Of a stretch of 64,000 nt of DNA, positions 27,779-38,259 are shown piece by piece. The position numbers and the translations under genes were made by a program. Numbering within the stretch: position 1 is the stretch's first letter; each line of letters opens with the position of its first letter. The DNA lies in assembly GCF_000213255.1 (NCBI RefSeq), contig NC_015520.1:2066001-2130000 (forward strand), written 5' to 3'. The DNA comes from Mahella australiensis 50-1 BON (GTDB lineage Bacteria > Bacillota > Clostridia > Mahellales > Mahellaceae). The notes under the pieces were generated by a model. That model saw nothing but the letters and a program-made list of their open reading frames with translations, was not told the DNA's origin and searched no databases.

Positions 27779-28891
27779 CTACTTTTTATTGCGCCCCAAA
27801 AAGCTGGTCCAATTATTCTTTATTTTGCTGAACATTTCCTTGCTGCCCGAACTCACAAACAGGAATATGCCGCCTACCACAGCAATACCTACAATCCACC
27901 ATATGATACCGCTGCCTGTGCCGGCATCGCTCTTTTGGGCCGGTTTGGTCTTAGCGGTTTGGCCTGTTTCGGGCGATTTAACGCTGCCGCCGAATATTGC
28001 TGTCGATACCACGTTCGCAAAAATTTTTGCCGAATTTTCTGCTCTTTCTTTTGTATGATCATAAGTGCCGAATTCGAAAAGCAGCGATCTGGGCGAAAGG
28101 TCCTGATTATAGTCGCCTTTACCATAGTATATATCCTTGACCATACCAGGATATGTCTTGTCAGCTAATGCCTTTATCTTATAGGCCAGTGCCTCGTTGG
28201 CCTTCCTATTGGGATTGCGGCGGCCTATGACAATGCGCACCTTTGCGGCATTTTCGCCGGCTACTGTGGTAACGTACTGCGTGTGAGGTACAGCATCTCT
28301 GTGTATATCAAATGTAGCGGCCGGTTGGGTTTTACGTATAAGCTGAAGCGCCGTGCGCCGTGAACGCCTATATGCTCCCGCATCATGCGGCACGTGTGAT
28401 GTTTCATCTAAATTCACCTTAACGCCGTGCTTTTCCAAACCAGCCTTAAAAGCCTCGGCCACATCATATATACCGCCTTTTTCCGGTTTGCTCGAAGTGC
28501 CGTCGCTGGGTATATAAGACTCATCGCTATGCGTGCAATACATGGCTATCTTCTTATCATCGCCTTGTTGTGCCATAACGGCCTCCACATCATCTATCAT
28601 GGATACATCTACATCCGGCAGCGTTATGGTCTCTATATATTCCGCTTTAGCAGTATGATTTTGCTGGTCTACCGATATTATACGATACCTCTTATTATCG
28701 CTGCTCAGATATTCGTCATCTTTGGACACATCCCATGCGATCATAAAAAGTTCTTTGTCATCTTGGTCATATATCGTAAAATATTTTTCTTCTTCACCAT
28801 ACCAATCGTCTGCTTTTACAAGCATTTGTATATTTCCGATTACCAGCGACAAACATATCAGAACCGATACAACCAACTTATTTATTTTCAT
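27779..28891 (-). CDS. spoIIP: Stage II sporulation protein P (SpoIIP), cell-wall amidase/endopeptidase
   Basis: A 370-residue exported peptidoglycan hydrolase that, with SpoIID and SpoIIM, degrades septal wall during engulfment. There is a signal/anchor at the N-terminus (VVSVLICLSLVIGNIQMLV). The catalytic domain spans about 115-300 (IAMYCTHSDESYIPSDG, ATFDIHRDAVP, LLFEFGTYDHT: His, Glu and His candidates for zinc). A C-terminal membrane segment near 335-355 is followed by a basic tail. The ATG at 28891 is preferred over 28897 for its spacing from AGGAGGG. It overlaps DUF1614 by 14 bases. Confidence 0.88.
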   Translation of the reverse strand: MKINKLVVSVLICLSLVIGNIQMLVKADDWYGEEEKYFTIYDQDDKELFMIAWDVSKDDEYLSSDNKRYRIISVDQQNHTAKAEYIETITLPDVDVSMIDDVEAVMAQQGDDKKIAMYCTHSDESYIPSDGTSSKPEKGGIYDVAEAFKAGLEKHGVKVNLDETSHVPHDAGAYRRSRRTALQLIRKTQPAATFDIHRDAVPHTQYVTTVAGENAAKVRIVIGRRNPNRKANEALAYKIKALADKTYPGMVKDIYYGKGDYNQDLSPRSLLFEFGTYDHTKERAENSAKIFANVVSTAIFGGSVKSPETGQTAKTKPAQKSDAGTGSGIIWWIVGIAVVGGIFLFVSSGSKEMFSKIKNNWTSFLGRNKK

Positions 28892-29672
28892 CTTCATTTC
28901 CCTCCTGAACTGGCGTAATGATGATATTATCGTCGTCGGAACAGACTTCTACCACACTACACGAACTATCAGGTCCTATATCCGGTGTTGATAATTCATC
29001 GCTGATCTCCTGATCTTGACCCAGCATACTGGTGAAATGGCCTTTATCGTAGCCCATATCTTTTTTTGCCGTACCGCCTTGTAACTTTTCGCGGCTCTCC
29101 CCGACCAATTCTGCTAACAAAACAGCCAACAAGCCGGATATAACCGTGGCGTCGAACATGCCCGCACCGCCTATGCTAACCGGCCCCGTAATGCCTGAAG
29201 CCAGATTGGTCAATCCCTGCGCAACATCTGCTATGATCATTCCCATAATACCGGCTATAAAGGCTGAACGACGCGAGCGACCTAAAAGGTATGCTATAAG
29301 GCCGGCCATTATACCGTAAATATACATGGGATCTATAGGCATAGTCTCCGGCTCGGAAGGAAATAAACGCCCCACGAGAAATACGGCTGCACCTGCTATA
29401 AAGGACGCTATTATAGCCCTATTGCGCTCGGTTGACGTTTCAGCTTTTGCCAGTAGATATACTGCCAATATTATAGGCACTATACCGCCGCCTATATTTA
29501 TCGACATACCGAACCCCAACGGTATATCTGGTATAAATGTGCCTACTATCATAGCCCCCACAAACAGCAAAGCCGCCGTATCGCTCAGCCGTAGCTTATC
29601 CAACACTCTCTGCGCCACACCGAATACTATTAAAATGGCTACGGCTATAAGCGCTACCAATCCAAAAGTCAT
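28878..29672 (-). CDS. DUF1614 domain membrane protein
   Basis: A 264-residue protein with about seven hydrophobic segments (MTFGLVALIAVAILIVFGVA, ALLFVGAMIVGTFIP, and Gly-rich IGGGIVPIILAVYLL). It ends in a soluble acidic tail of ~60 residues. It is of unknown function and is often found just before spoIIP in Clostridia, as here. The ATG at 29672 follows AGAGGTGATTTTTTT. That ribosome-binding site forms the 3' arm of a terminator-like hairpin (29674-29733). A TTG further upstream at 29693 is less likely. Confidence 0.78.
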   Translation of the reverse strand: MTFGLVALIAVAILIVFGVAQRVLDKLRLSDTAALLFVGAMIVGTFIPDIPLGFGMSINIGGGIVPIILAVYLLAKAETSTERNRAIIASFIAGAAVFLVGRLFPSEPETMPIDPMYIYGIMAGLIAYLLGRSRRSAFIAGIMGMIIADVAQGLTNLASGITGPVSIGGAGMFDATVISGLLAVLLAELVGESREKLQGGTAKKDMGYDKGHFTSMLGQDQEISDELSTPDIGPDSSCSVVEVCSDDDNIIITPVQEGNEDENK

Positions 29673-29673
29673 A

Positions 29674-29733
29674 AAAAAATCACCTCTTTTCAATATTGAG
29701 CAATATTTATATTGCCCTCAAAGGTGATTTTTT
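29674..29733 (-). terminator. Terminator hairpin whose 3' arm holds the next gene's ribosome-binding site
   Basis: Perfect 12-bp arms (AAAAAATCACCT 29674-29685, AGGTGATTTTTT 29722-29733) flank a 36-base loop with CAATATT repeats. Read on the minus strand it lies after the pstA stop and ends in a run of T. The AGGTGAT of its 3' arm is the Shine-Dalgarno of the DUF1614 gene, whose ATG follows at once. It can end pstCA transcripts and would also hide that ribosome-binding site. Confidence 0.75.
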
Positions 29734-29761
29734 ATCAAAATCAAATATATAAAATGTTTTT

Positions 29762-30649
29762 TTACGCTTTGCCAGTCAGGCGCCTGTGCAGCCGACTTCC
29801 CAGCCAGCGTGCCAAAGCATTAAATAGCAATACCACTATGATCAATACAGCCGATGAACCATCAGCTACTTCTCGGGCATCCGGTAAAAGGCTCTCGGAA
29901 TTGACTTTCCATATATGAACGGCCAGTGTTTCAGCCGGCCGCATTATATTAAGCGGCGAACGCGGATTAGTGAAATCCCATACCTCAAAGTTTATATTAG
30001 GCGATGACATGCCTGCAGTATACATTATAGCGGCCGCTTCGCCGAATACGCGACCAGATGTCAGTATAATGCCTGTAAGTATACCCGGCAGCGCTATCGG
30101 AAGTATCACCTTGGTTATGGTCTGCCATTTGGTTGCACCAAGCGCTAGGCTGGCTTCTTTTAATTCATCTTTAACCGTCCGTATGGCATCTTCGCATACC
30201 CTGGTCATAACCGGAAGGTTTAAGACCGTCAAGGACAATGCTCCACCCAGTAATGTATAGCCCCAACCGGTGAAATTAACAAATACCAGCAATCCGAAAA
30301 GACCTACTACTATGGACGGCAGCGATGCTAACGTTTCAACGCACAACCTTATAGCGTCGGTAAGTTTTCCCGGACGCGCATATTCGGCAAGGTATATGCC
30401 CCCGCCTAATCCCAGCGGTATCGTGAAAATCATGGAAATAATGAGCATCATAAACGAATTGAAAATTTGAGGTCCTATTCCTCCACCGGCATCCAGCGTT
30501 TTAGAAGGCGATGTAATGAAGTCCCAGCTTATAACATGTCCACCTTTATAGAGAATATATCCCAAAAGTGACGCCAATAGTAAGACTACAGCAACGATTA
30601 TTATATAAAAAATCGTCGTAGCTATTTTGTCTGCGGTCCTCGCGCTCAT
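29762..30649 (-). CDS. pstA: Phosphate ABC transporter permease PstA
   Basis: A 295-residue six-segment permease. The conserved cytoplasmic loop (EASLALGATKWQTITKVILPIALPGILTG) meets the PstB ATPase. The family-typical start of the transport region is FNSFMMLIISMIFTIPLGLGGGIYLAEYA. It overlaps pstC by 4 bases (ATGA). pstB and phoU, which normally follow, are absent; the next gene is DUF1614 beyond a terminator. Confidence 0.92.
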   Translation of the reverse strand: MSARTADKIATTIFYIIIVAVVLLLASLLGYILYKGGHVISWDFITSPSKTLDAGGGIGPQIFNSFMMLIISMIFTIPLGLGGGIYLAEYARPGKLTDAIRLCVETLASLPSIVVGLFGLLVFVNFTGWGYTLLGGALSLTVLNLPVMTRVCEDAIRTVKDELKEASLALGATKWQTITKVILPIALPGILTGIILTSGRVFGEAAAIMYTAGMSSPNINFEVWDFTNPRSPLNIMRPAETLAVHIWKVNSESLLPDAREVADGSSAVLIIVVLLFNALARWLGSRLHRRLTGKA

Positions 30650-31533
30650 TTGTAAGCCTCCTTTTTACCGATAGCACGGATAATCAATATAAATATAAGC
30701 GATATGATGAGCAGCAGCAAAGCGATAGACCATAAAGCATCGTTGGGCAATGTATTCATGGCTGTATTGCCCATTTCCATCGTTATAATACTGGTCATGG
30801 TATGAACCGGGTCCAGGAGGGAGGAAGGTATATTCATAGCATTTCCTATGACCATTTGCACGGCCAATGCTTCGCCCAGTCCTCTGGCCAAGCCCAATAT
30901 GATAGCCGTCAATAGGCCCGGCGTCGCAGCGGGCAGCAGTACGCGGCGTATGGTCTGCCAGCGCGTCGCGCCCAAAGCCAACGAAGCTTCGTTTAATTCT
31001 TCAGGTATCGCTCTTAAGGCATCGGCCGCCACACTGGCTATAGTTGGAAACATCATGACGGCAAGCACAAGGCCGCCAGCCAGCACGCTAAAGCCCAATC
31101 CCCCTATATTATTGCGTATAAAAGGCACTAGCACGCTGAGGCCTATCCATCCATACACCACTGAAGGTATGCCTACAAAAAGTTCTATGACCGGCTGAAG
31201 CAACTTTTGCCCCCATGCAGGCGCGATATCGACCATAAATATGGCCGATGATATGCTCACCGGCGCGCTTATCACAATGCCGAGTATAGATACCGCAAGT
31301 GATCCTATTATAAATGTCAAAGCTCCCACCTGAGGCGGGTTAGCCTCCGTACGCCACTTGGTCGACGTCAAAAATTCGATTGGAGAAACGCCATCTTTTA
31401 CAAAAATGGTTAACCCTTTAGAAGCAATAAATATGACTAACGAAAATGTAACTATGATTACCAATATAGCACAAAGGAAGGTTATAAAGCGGCCAAAAGC
31501 CTCATTGCGTTTTTTAGCTTTTAATGTATTCAT
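30646..31533 (-). CDS. pstC: Phosphate ABC transporter permease PstC
   Basis: A 295-residue permease with six hydrophobic segments. The signature loop is NEASLALGATRWQTIRRVLLPAATPG, and GIPSVVYGWIGLSVLVPFI is typical of PstC. The ATG at 31533 lies 7 bases after GGAGG; the GTG at 31539 would be too close. Its own promoter carries three PHO-box repeats, so it is expressed apart from pstS, from which it is separated by a chemoreceptor gene. Confidence 0.92.
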   Translation of the reverse strand: MNTLKAKKRNEAFGRFITFLCAILVIIVTFSLVIFIASKGLTIFVKDGVSPIEFLTSTKWRTEANPPQVGALTFIIGSLAVSILGIVISAPVSISSAIFMVDIAPAWGQKLLQPVIELFVGIPSVVYGWIGLSVLVPFIRNNIGGLGFSVLAGGLVLAVMMFPTIASVAADALRAIPEELNEASLALGATRWQTIRRVLLPAATPGLLTAIILGLARGLGEALAVQMVIGNAMNIPSSLLDPVHTMTSIITMEMGNTAMNTLPNDALWSIALLLLIISLIFILIIRAIGKKEAYK

Positions 31534-31565
31534 CTTCACTCCTCCGTATATTTACATACGGCATT

Positions 31566-31608
31566 ATTATACCATTCGTATCTTAAAACATTGTTAATTC
31601 TGTGTTAA
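31566..31608 (-). promoter_or_regulatory. PHO box and -10 element of the pstCA promoter
   Basis: On the minus strand, three direct repeats with exact 11-bp spacing, TTAACA (31608-31603), TTAACA (31597-31592) and TTAAGA (31586-31581), stand before TATAAT (31571-31566). This fits the Bacillus-type PhoP consensus TT(A/T)A(C/T)A-N5. The repeats take the place of the -35 box, as at PhoP-activated promoters. Confidence 0.78.
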
Positions 31609-31612
31609 ATTT

Positions 31613-33334
31613 TCAGTTCCATGCTGCTATTACTTCGGACGCTATTTTATACTCGGCCACGCTCTCACTGAGCATCTGTGCCATACTGGACAATCTCTGT
31701 ACCGATTCGTCGAGTGCACGCATTATTTCATCATGCTGCCTGGTCGCTACAGCTATCTCCTTATAACTTGCGGATATGTCCGATGCAGTACCAGATATAC
31801 GCGACATAGCTTCTACTATGGCCTCCACTCCGCTATTCACCTGATTTATTTCTTCTACCATAGCACCTATATGTTCATCGGTGTTATCTACATTACTCAG
31901 AATACTACCGAATGACTTATCTAACCTTTGCATCAGATCATTCGCATCATCCATGAGATCCTTGCAGCTTCGCCCTATATCCACCGCCTTATCCACGTCA
32001 TCTGACATCGACGTCATTATCTTGCCTATATCCTCCGCAGATGACGACGAATGCTCAGCCAATTTTTTTATCTCAGATGCCACCACCGCAAAACCTTTGC
32101 CGGCTTCACCTGCTCTAGCTGCTTCTATAGAGGCATTGAGCGAGAGCAATTGCGTTTGCGATGCTATATTCTTTATTATTCCGACGGCTTTAGCGACCAA
32201 CTCAGAGCGATCATGTATGGTCATTATAAGCTGGAATGTATTCCTTATACCATCGGCCAACGATGCTATTCTACCTTCCATATCGTTAAGCCGCTCCTTA
32301 CCGTGCTGCGCCGCCTCCAACATAGCTTTACTGGCTCTATCGGTTTCCTGTATTTTTTGCTCTATGACTTCTACGGATGCCGACATCTGTTGTGTAGCGG
32401 CCGCCGTCTCCTCTATCTCGGCTGCCTGCTCCTCAGAGCCAATAGCTATATCTTTTACGCCTTGAGATATGCTGCTCATACTCTTGGCGTTTATATCAGA
32501 TGCTTCTATGAGTGTTTTACAGGTATACGACATGCTGACTGACGCCGTCTTTATATCGGTAATCAGGTTCTCCACATTATGTATCATTTTATTAAAACCA
32601 TGGCTTAATTCGGTAATCTCAGGACTTATCGCCATTTCATCGGTTCGCACAGTAAAATCGCCGCTTTCTGCTCGTCGCATTGCATCGGCTATACGCCTTA
32701 TAGGGTTGGTCAACATCATGCTGCCCATCCATCCTATTATAACCGCTAAGACAAGGCTTATAAGCGCTATCCATAATATGTACTTCCCTATTTCATTAAC
32801 ATATGTAAGATAATCGGCACTGCGGACGCCTACTGTATAAATCCAATCCTTGCCTGGAATATACCCGAAAGATATTTTCATGTCATGACCACCGACATTT
32901 TCATTTATGATACCATTTTTCTGTTCTACAATGCTATCCACCAATTGTTTATCATATGTATTCAGCACATCGTCTCGGCCATTGCCCATCCAATCTATGG
33001 TATTGCCATTTAAATCTATGAGATAGATGTAGGCAGTCATACCTTGGTTGTTGAAGCCGTTCCTCTCGGCTAATAATATCATTTTTAAGCGCGAATCAAA
33101 TACCTGTGTATTTAAGCCAGACATTATAGCCGTAACCTGCTGTACAACGCTACGCGTAGAATTGGAAAGCAGCGTATCCATGAGAACGGTTATATTGCGG
33201 TTACTGTAATAATATGATACGCCGCCTACAGCCGCTATCGATATCAGGACTATAGCAATCAATAATCCCATTATTTTATATTGAATCTTTATGCGGGCAT
33301 TTAATGCAGTAACGCCTTTTATAAGCTTTGCCAT
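31613..33334 (-). CDS. Methyl-accepting chemotaxis protein
   Basis: A 573-residue chemoreceptor. One membrane segment lies near 21-43 and a second near 190-212. They bracket a ~145-residue external single-Cache-like sensor ([34 protein letters not shown]). A HAMP domain follows, then a long coiled coil whose tip carries [19 protein letters not shown], the hairpin that binds CheA/CheW. It sits between pstS and pstC but has a pstS terminator before it and its own RBS (AAAGGAAGGCG). A phosphate- or PstS-related sensing role is only suggested by position. Confidence 0.9.
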   Translation of the reverse strand: MAKLIKGVTALNARIKIQYKIMGLLIAIVLISIAAVGGVSYYYSNRNITVLMDTLLSNSTRSVVQQVTAIMSGLNTQVFDSRLKMILLAERNGFNNQGMTAYIYLIDLNGNTIDWMGNGRDDVLNTYDKQLVDSIVEQKNGIINENVGGHDMKISFGYIPGKDWIYTVGVRSADYLTYVNEIGKYILWIALISLVLAVIIGWMGSMMLTNPIRRIADAMRRAESGDFTVRTDEMAISPEITELSHGFNKMIHNVENLITDIKTASVSMSYTCKTLIEASDINAKSMSSISQGVKDIAIGSEEQAAEIEETAAATQQMSASVEVIEQKIQETDRASKAMLEAAQHGKERLNDMEGRIASLADGIRNTFQLIMTIHDRSELVAKAVGIIKNIASQTQLLSLNASIEAARAGEAGKGFAVVASEIKKLAEHSSSSAEDIGKIMTSMSDDVDKAVDIGRSCKDLMDDANDLMQRLDKSFGSILSNVDNTDEHIGAMVEEINQVNSGVEAIVEAMSRISGTASDISASYKEIAVATRQHDEIMRALDESVQRLSSMAQMLSESVAEYKIASEVIAAWN

Positions 33335-33370
33335 ATGTGTCGCCTTCCTTTTATCATTTATAGAGTTAAA

Positions 33371-33394
33371 AAAAGCCGGTTCTCACCGGCTTTT
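33371..33394 (-). terminator. Intrinsic terminator of pstS
   Basis: A perfect 10-bp stem (AAAAGCCGGT 33371-33380, ACCGGCTTTT 33385-33394) with a TCTC loop, followed on the minus strand by more T. It separates pstS from the chemoreceptor gene. Confidence 0.88.
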
Positions 33395-33408
33395 GATTAT
33401 ATAGCGAT

Positions 33409-34371
33409 TTATTTCAGCTTGGCTGCATCGCTACCCGCTATATAGTTCTTTTGTCTGGCTATTTCCGCTACGTCATCGGTAGTCATAAAGTCCAGGAACG
33501 CTTTTACAGCGCCAGTAGGCTCACCTTTGGTATACATATGACCCCATGACCATATAGGATATGTGCCGGCTACTATATTATCTACTGTTGGCTCTACACC
33601 GTCAAGCTTTAATGCCATCACCGTATCGTTCAAGTAAGCCAATCCAAGATAGCTTATAGCACCTGGCGTTTCAGCCACGGTTTTAAGCACGGTACCATTG
33701 GAATCTTCGGTAAGCGTATTGCCTTCTATAGGCTCTTCGCCATCGAATGCTACTTTTACAAAAGTAGCCCTTGTACCAGAGCTGGTAGGCCTGTTAACAA
33801 CCACTACGGCCTGATCCTTGCCGCCGACATCCTTCCAATTGGTTATTTTGCCTAAGAATATGTCCTTCAATTGTTGTTTGGTAAGATTATCTACACCGAC
33901 ATCCTTATGAGCTATCGCCGTGAAGCCTTGCGCTACCACCTGGTGGTCAACCAATTCTTTAGCTTTATCGGCATCCAGTTTCTCCTCGGCAAACACGTCG
34001 GAATTGCCGATATCTACAGCGCCATCAGAAACCTGGCTTAAACCGGTACCACTTCCGCCACCCTGTACCGTAACCATTACATTGGGATGCAATTCCATGA
34101 ATTTGGCCGCTGCTGCTTCCACCAAAGGCTGTAGAGCCGTAGAACCTGCCGCTGTCACTGTCCCTGACAGGTCATCTGCAGGGGCGGTCTCTTCAGAAGA
34201 GCCATTGCTCGACGTATCGTCGCTACCTGATGCACTATTGTCAGACGTCGACGCATCATTGCTAGGCGCTGCGGTATCACCGCTGCCGCTACATGCAGAA
34301 AGCACCACCAAAGACAGCATCAGCATAACTGACACCAATAATATAGACCATCTTTTTCTCGAGTTTTTCAT
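33409..34371 (-). CDS. pstS: Phosphate-binding lipoprotein PstS
   Basis: A 320-residue binding protein. The signal peptide ends in LSLVVLSAC (lipobox), followed by a long Ser/Asp/Thr-rich linker. The mature domain holds the phosphate contacts typical of PstS: AGSTALQPL, GGGSGTG and RPTSSGTRATF. The ATG at 34371 gives a normal signal peptide; an open frame from 34428 would not. The spacing from GGAGG to this ATG is unusually long (~15 bases). Its promoter has four PHO-box repeats, so strong induction under phosphate limitation is expected. Confidence 0.92.
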   Translation of the reverse strand: MKNSRKRWSILLVSVMLMLSLVVLSACSGSGDTAAPSNDASTSDNSASGSDDTSSNGSSEETAPADDLSGTVTAAGSTALQPLVEAAAAKFMELHPNVMVTVQGGGSGTGLSQVSDGAVDIGNSDVFAEEKLDADKAKELVDHQVVAQGFTAIAHKDVGVDNLTKQQLKDIFLGKITNWKDVGGKDQAVVVVNRPTSSGTRATFVKVAFDGEEPIEGNTLTEDSNGTVLKTVAETPGAISYLGLAYLNDTVMALKLDGVEPTVDNIVAGTYPIWSWGHMYTKGEPTGAVKAFLDFMTTDDVAEIARQKNYIAGSDAAKLK

Positions 34372-34423
34372 AATGATATAATTACACCTCCAAAAAATTT
34401 TATTTAATCTTTCAACAAGTGTA

Positions 34424-34477
34424 ATCATATCATAGCAATGTAAATTCTATATTAATTCCATGTTAAATTTACGTTAA
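34424..34477 (-). promoter_or_regulatory. PHO box and -10 element of the pstS promoter
   Basis: On the minus strand, four direct repeats at exact 11-bp steps, TTAACG (34477-34472), TTAACA (34466-34461), TTAATA (34455-34450) and TTTACA (34444-34439), precede TATGAT (34429-34424). The distance from the last repeat to the -10 is the same as at pstC, which supports both calls. Confidence 0.82.
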
Positions 34478-34483
34478 GCCGAT

Positions 34484-35968
<1,485 letters not shown>

Positions 35969-35977
35969 TTAACGATA

Positions 35978-36006
35978 AGTTTAACAGAAAGATAATGGTA
36001 TGTCAA
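35978..36006 (-). promoter_or_regulatory. Promoter of guaB
   Basis: On the minus strand TTGACA (36006-36001) and TAAACT (35983-35978) are 17 bp apart, in the short gap after the ROK regulator gene. No purine riboswitch-like structure is seen in the ~28-base leader. Confidence 0.65.
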
Positions 36007-36025
36007 GTTATGAAGATGATTGAAT

Positions 36026-37216
36026 TTAGCGCTGTTCAACTTCATTTTTTGCACCGCCGAGGCTATAGAATTCGTTTATGATCAACGAAGCAGCCGACAC
36101 AATGTCAATATCGTCCGGCAAAGATGACATATAGATCTTTTTATCGCATATGCCTCTTGTAATAGATGTCGCGTTAACAGTGTTCCTGATACTCGCGAGC
36201 AATATTTCCGGTTTATACTTAATATAACCAGTCAAAATCACAGCCTCCAATTCCAGCACATTCAACACGTTAACTATACCTGCGGATAGATAAGCCGCTT
36301 CTTTTTCTACAATGCCTTTGCAAAACGGATCCCCGGCAATAGCCTGATCAACGATAGCTTCCCATGTCCTTATATCCTTACGAACGTCAGCCACATCTTT
36401 CAGCACCGCCGATATGGAGGCATATGCTTCCAAGCAGCCTTTATTACCACAATTACAGCATCTCCCATTGATATCTATAGATATATGTCCTACCTCGCCG
36501 CCGAATCCACCTACGCCTTTATACAGTTTATCGTCGATGACGATGCCTGCACCTATACCAGTATCCACCACCAGGAGCATAAAATTGCGAAAATCTTTTC
36601 CCACACCGTAATCTTTTTCGGCTAATGCCAGTGTAGAAGAATTATTTTCAAGGGAAACCTCCATATTGAGCTTTTCCCCCAGCCGCTCTGAAATTTTAAT
36701 GCCTCTCCATATATCGAAGTTAGGTGGATCGAGTATAATACCGGCAGCGCTGTCGAGCGGGCCGGGCGCACTAACGCCAAGCCCCAAAATCCTATCGCGC
36801 CCAACGCCCGTTTCTGCTATACAGCTTTCTATTTCTGTAACTATGATCATTAAAGCATCATCAGCGCTGCTGATGTGCGAAATATCTATTTGCTTTCTTA
36901 TTACCACACCGCCTTTTAAGTTTACTACCCCCAATGAGCAACCGGCACGGGATAAATAAAGCCCAAAGGCATAATAGCTATTCTCATTTATATCGAGAAT
37001 AATCGGTTTTCTGCCGTAATCAGCCTCACCGACTTCCTTTTCAATGACAATGCCTTCCTGCTTCAACTCATCTACTATATTTGTCACAGCAGCGCGTGTA
37101 AGACCTGTTTGCCGCGCAAGTTCGGCTCTAAAGACCCTTTGTTTGCGTATAATGTTCAAAATCCGCCGTCTGTTGCTCATCTTCATATATTGAGAATTAC
37201 GTGCCGCATTTTTCAT
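36026..37216 (-). CDS. ROK-family transcriptional regulator
   Basis: A 396-residue repressor of the NagC/XylR type. The N-terminal winged helix (RRILNIIRKQRVFRAELARQTGLTRAAVTNIVDEL) is followed by a ROK sugar-kinase-like domain (LGVSAPGPLD, DTGIGAGIVIDD) with the zinc motif CNCGNKGCLEAYAS. The start overlaps the kinase stop by 4 bases, so it closes the HAD-unknown-kinase-ROK operon and probably regulates it. A candidate operator overlaps the -35 box at 40170-40193. The effector should be the pathway's sugar. Confidence 0.88.
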   Translation of the reverse strand: MKNAARNSQYMKMSNRRRILNIIRKQRVFRAELARQTGLTRAAVTNIVDELKQEGIVIEKEVGEADYGRKPIILDINENSYYAFGLYLSRAGCSLGVVNLKGGVVIRKQIDISHISSADDALMIIVTEIESCIAETGVGRDRILGLGVSAPGPLDSAAGIILDPPNFDIWRGIKISERLGEKLNMEVSLENNSSTLALAEKDYGVGKDFRNFMLLVVDTGIGAGIVIDDKLYKGVGGFGGEVGHISIDINGRCCNCGNKGCLEAYASISAVLKDVADVRKDIRTWEAIVDQAIAGDPFCKGIVEKEAAYLSAGIVNVLNVLELEAVILTGYIKYKPEILLASIRNTVNATSITRGICDKKIYMSSLPDDIDIVSAASLIINEFYSLGGAKNEVEQR

Positions 37217-38259
37217 GTATTTGACACTACCCGCGCCTTTATTTCTTCTATAGTAGCCGTACCTGTCACGCCTATTTTCTTGATAGTAATGCTTGCGGCT
37301 ATATTTGCTATAGCAGCGGCTTCATATCCCTCAGCTCCCAAAGCCAAAGCGCATGAGAAGGCCGAAAGAAAGGTATCTCCGGCACCGCACGTGTCTATAG
37401 GCGGTTCTATCTCAGGCGAAGGTATATAATAGGCCTCACTGCCTTCAATATATATACACCCTCTCGCCCCCAACGTCATGCACACTGGTGAACGATTTCT
37501 CTTCGAGAGCGCCAATGCTGTCTCTATGAGTTGATCAACAGTAGCATCCCTTGGATCTTTATCGCTGTTCATAGCCCTATAAGCCTCTACATCATTGGGC
37601 TTCAATATCACGTTATTATACAAGCCGATCCTGTCCCTGCTGTCTACGATTACTTTCACGCCTTTTGATGAAAGTTCCGTTATCTTGTCTCTTATAGCCA
37701 GCGTAATGCACCCGAACCTCATTTGATCGGTCACACATAACACATCCGAATCCGCGGCTATGCTTTCTATTTTATTCGTCAATCTTTGTTCATCAGTTTC
37801 AGCTAATGGACGGAAATTTTCAAAGTCGATTCTTGGATCCTCATACTCCACATCGGATATGCCTCTCCTTAATGGTTTGCAGTATGCATTGGTTACACGA
37901 TCCACGCCTTTTATCACCCCTGTCGTATCTACGCCCCTCTTTTTCAGCTCCTTATAAAGCACATCCCCCCTCCAATCATCGCCTATAATCCCGATCATAC
38001 AGGCTTTCAAAGGGCTTAAAGCAGCCACATTCGCAGCCACGTTACCAGCACCTCCTGGCGACATCCACTCCTGTATCACCGGCAAGGGGAAATGCGGTGT
38101 CTCTCTTGAAAGCTCGCTTTTGGTCATATCTGCCCGCCAATATACATCGAGAGCAATATCGCCTACAATCGCCACTTTCAGCGTGCCTATGCCATCCAAT
38201 ATATCCTTCGCCCGCTTGCTATCGATGCCGCCTATAATTTTATAGGTAATCCTTGACAC
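37213..38259 (-). CDS. RfaE/HldE domain I-like PfkB sugar kinase
   Basis: A 348-residue ribokinase-fold kinase. GGAGNVAANVAALS near 67, CGAGDTFLSAFSCALA near 287 (catalytic Asp in GAGD) and the tail GVTGTATIEEIK match the kinase half of heptose-phosphate kinase/adenylyltransferase HldE. The adenylyltransferase half is missing, and no other heptose or LPS gene is present, which a Gram-positive would not need. It starts 20 bases inside the preceding gene. It probably phosphorylates an unusual sugar or sugar phosphate in a pathway with the HAD phosphatase and the unknown protein. Confidence 0.85.
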   Translation of the reverse strand: MSRITYKIIGGIDSKRAKDILDGIGTLKVAIVGDIALDVYWRADMTKSELSRETPHFPLPVIQEWMSPGGAGNVAANVAALSPLKACMIGIIGDDWRGDVLYKELKKRGVDTTGVIKGVDRVTNAYCKPLRRGISDVEYEDPRIDFENFRPLAETDEQRLTNKIESIAADSDVLCVTDQMRFGCITLAIRDKITELSSKGVKVIVDSRDRIGLYNNVILKPNDVEAYRAMNSDKDPRDATVDQLIETALALSKRNRSPVCMTLGARGCIYIEGSEAYYIPSPEIEPPIDTCGAGDTFLSAFSCALALGAEGYEAAAIANIAASITIKKIGVTGTATIEEIKARVVSNT

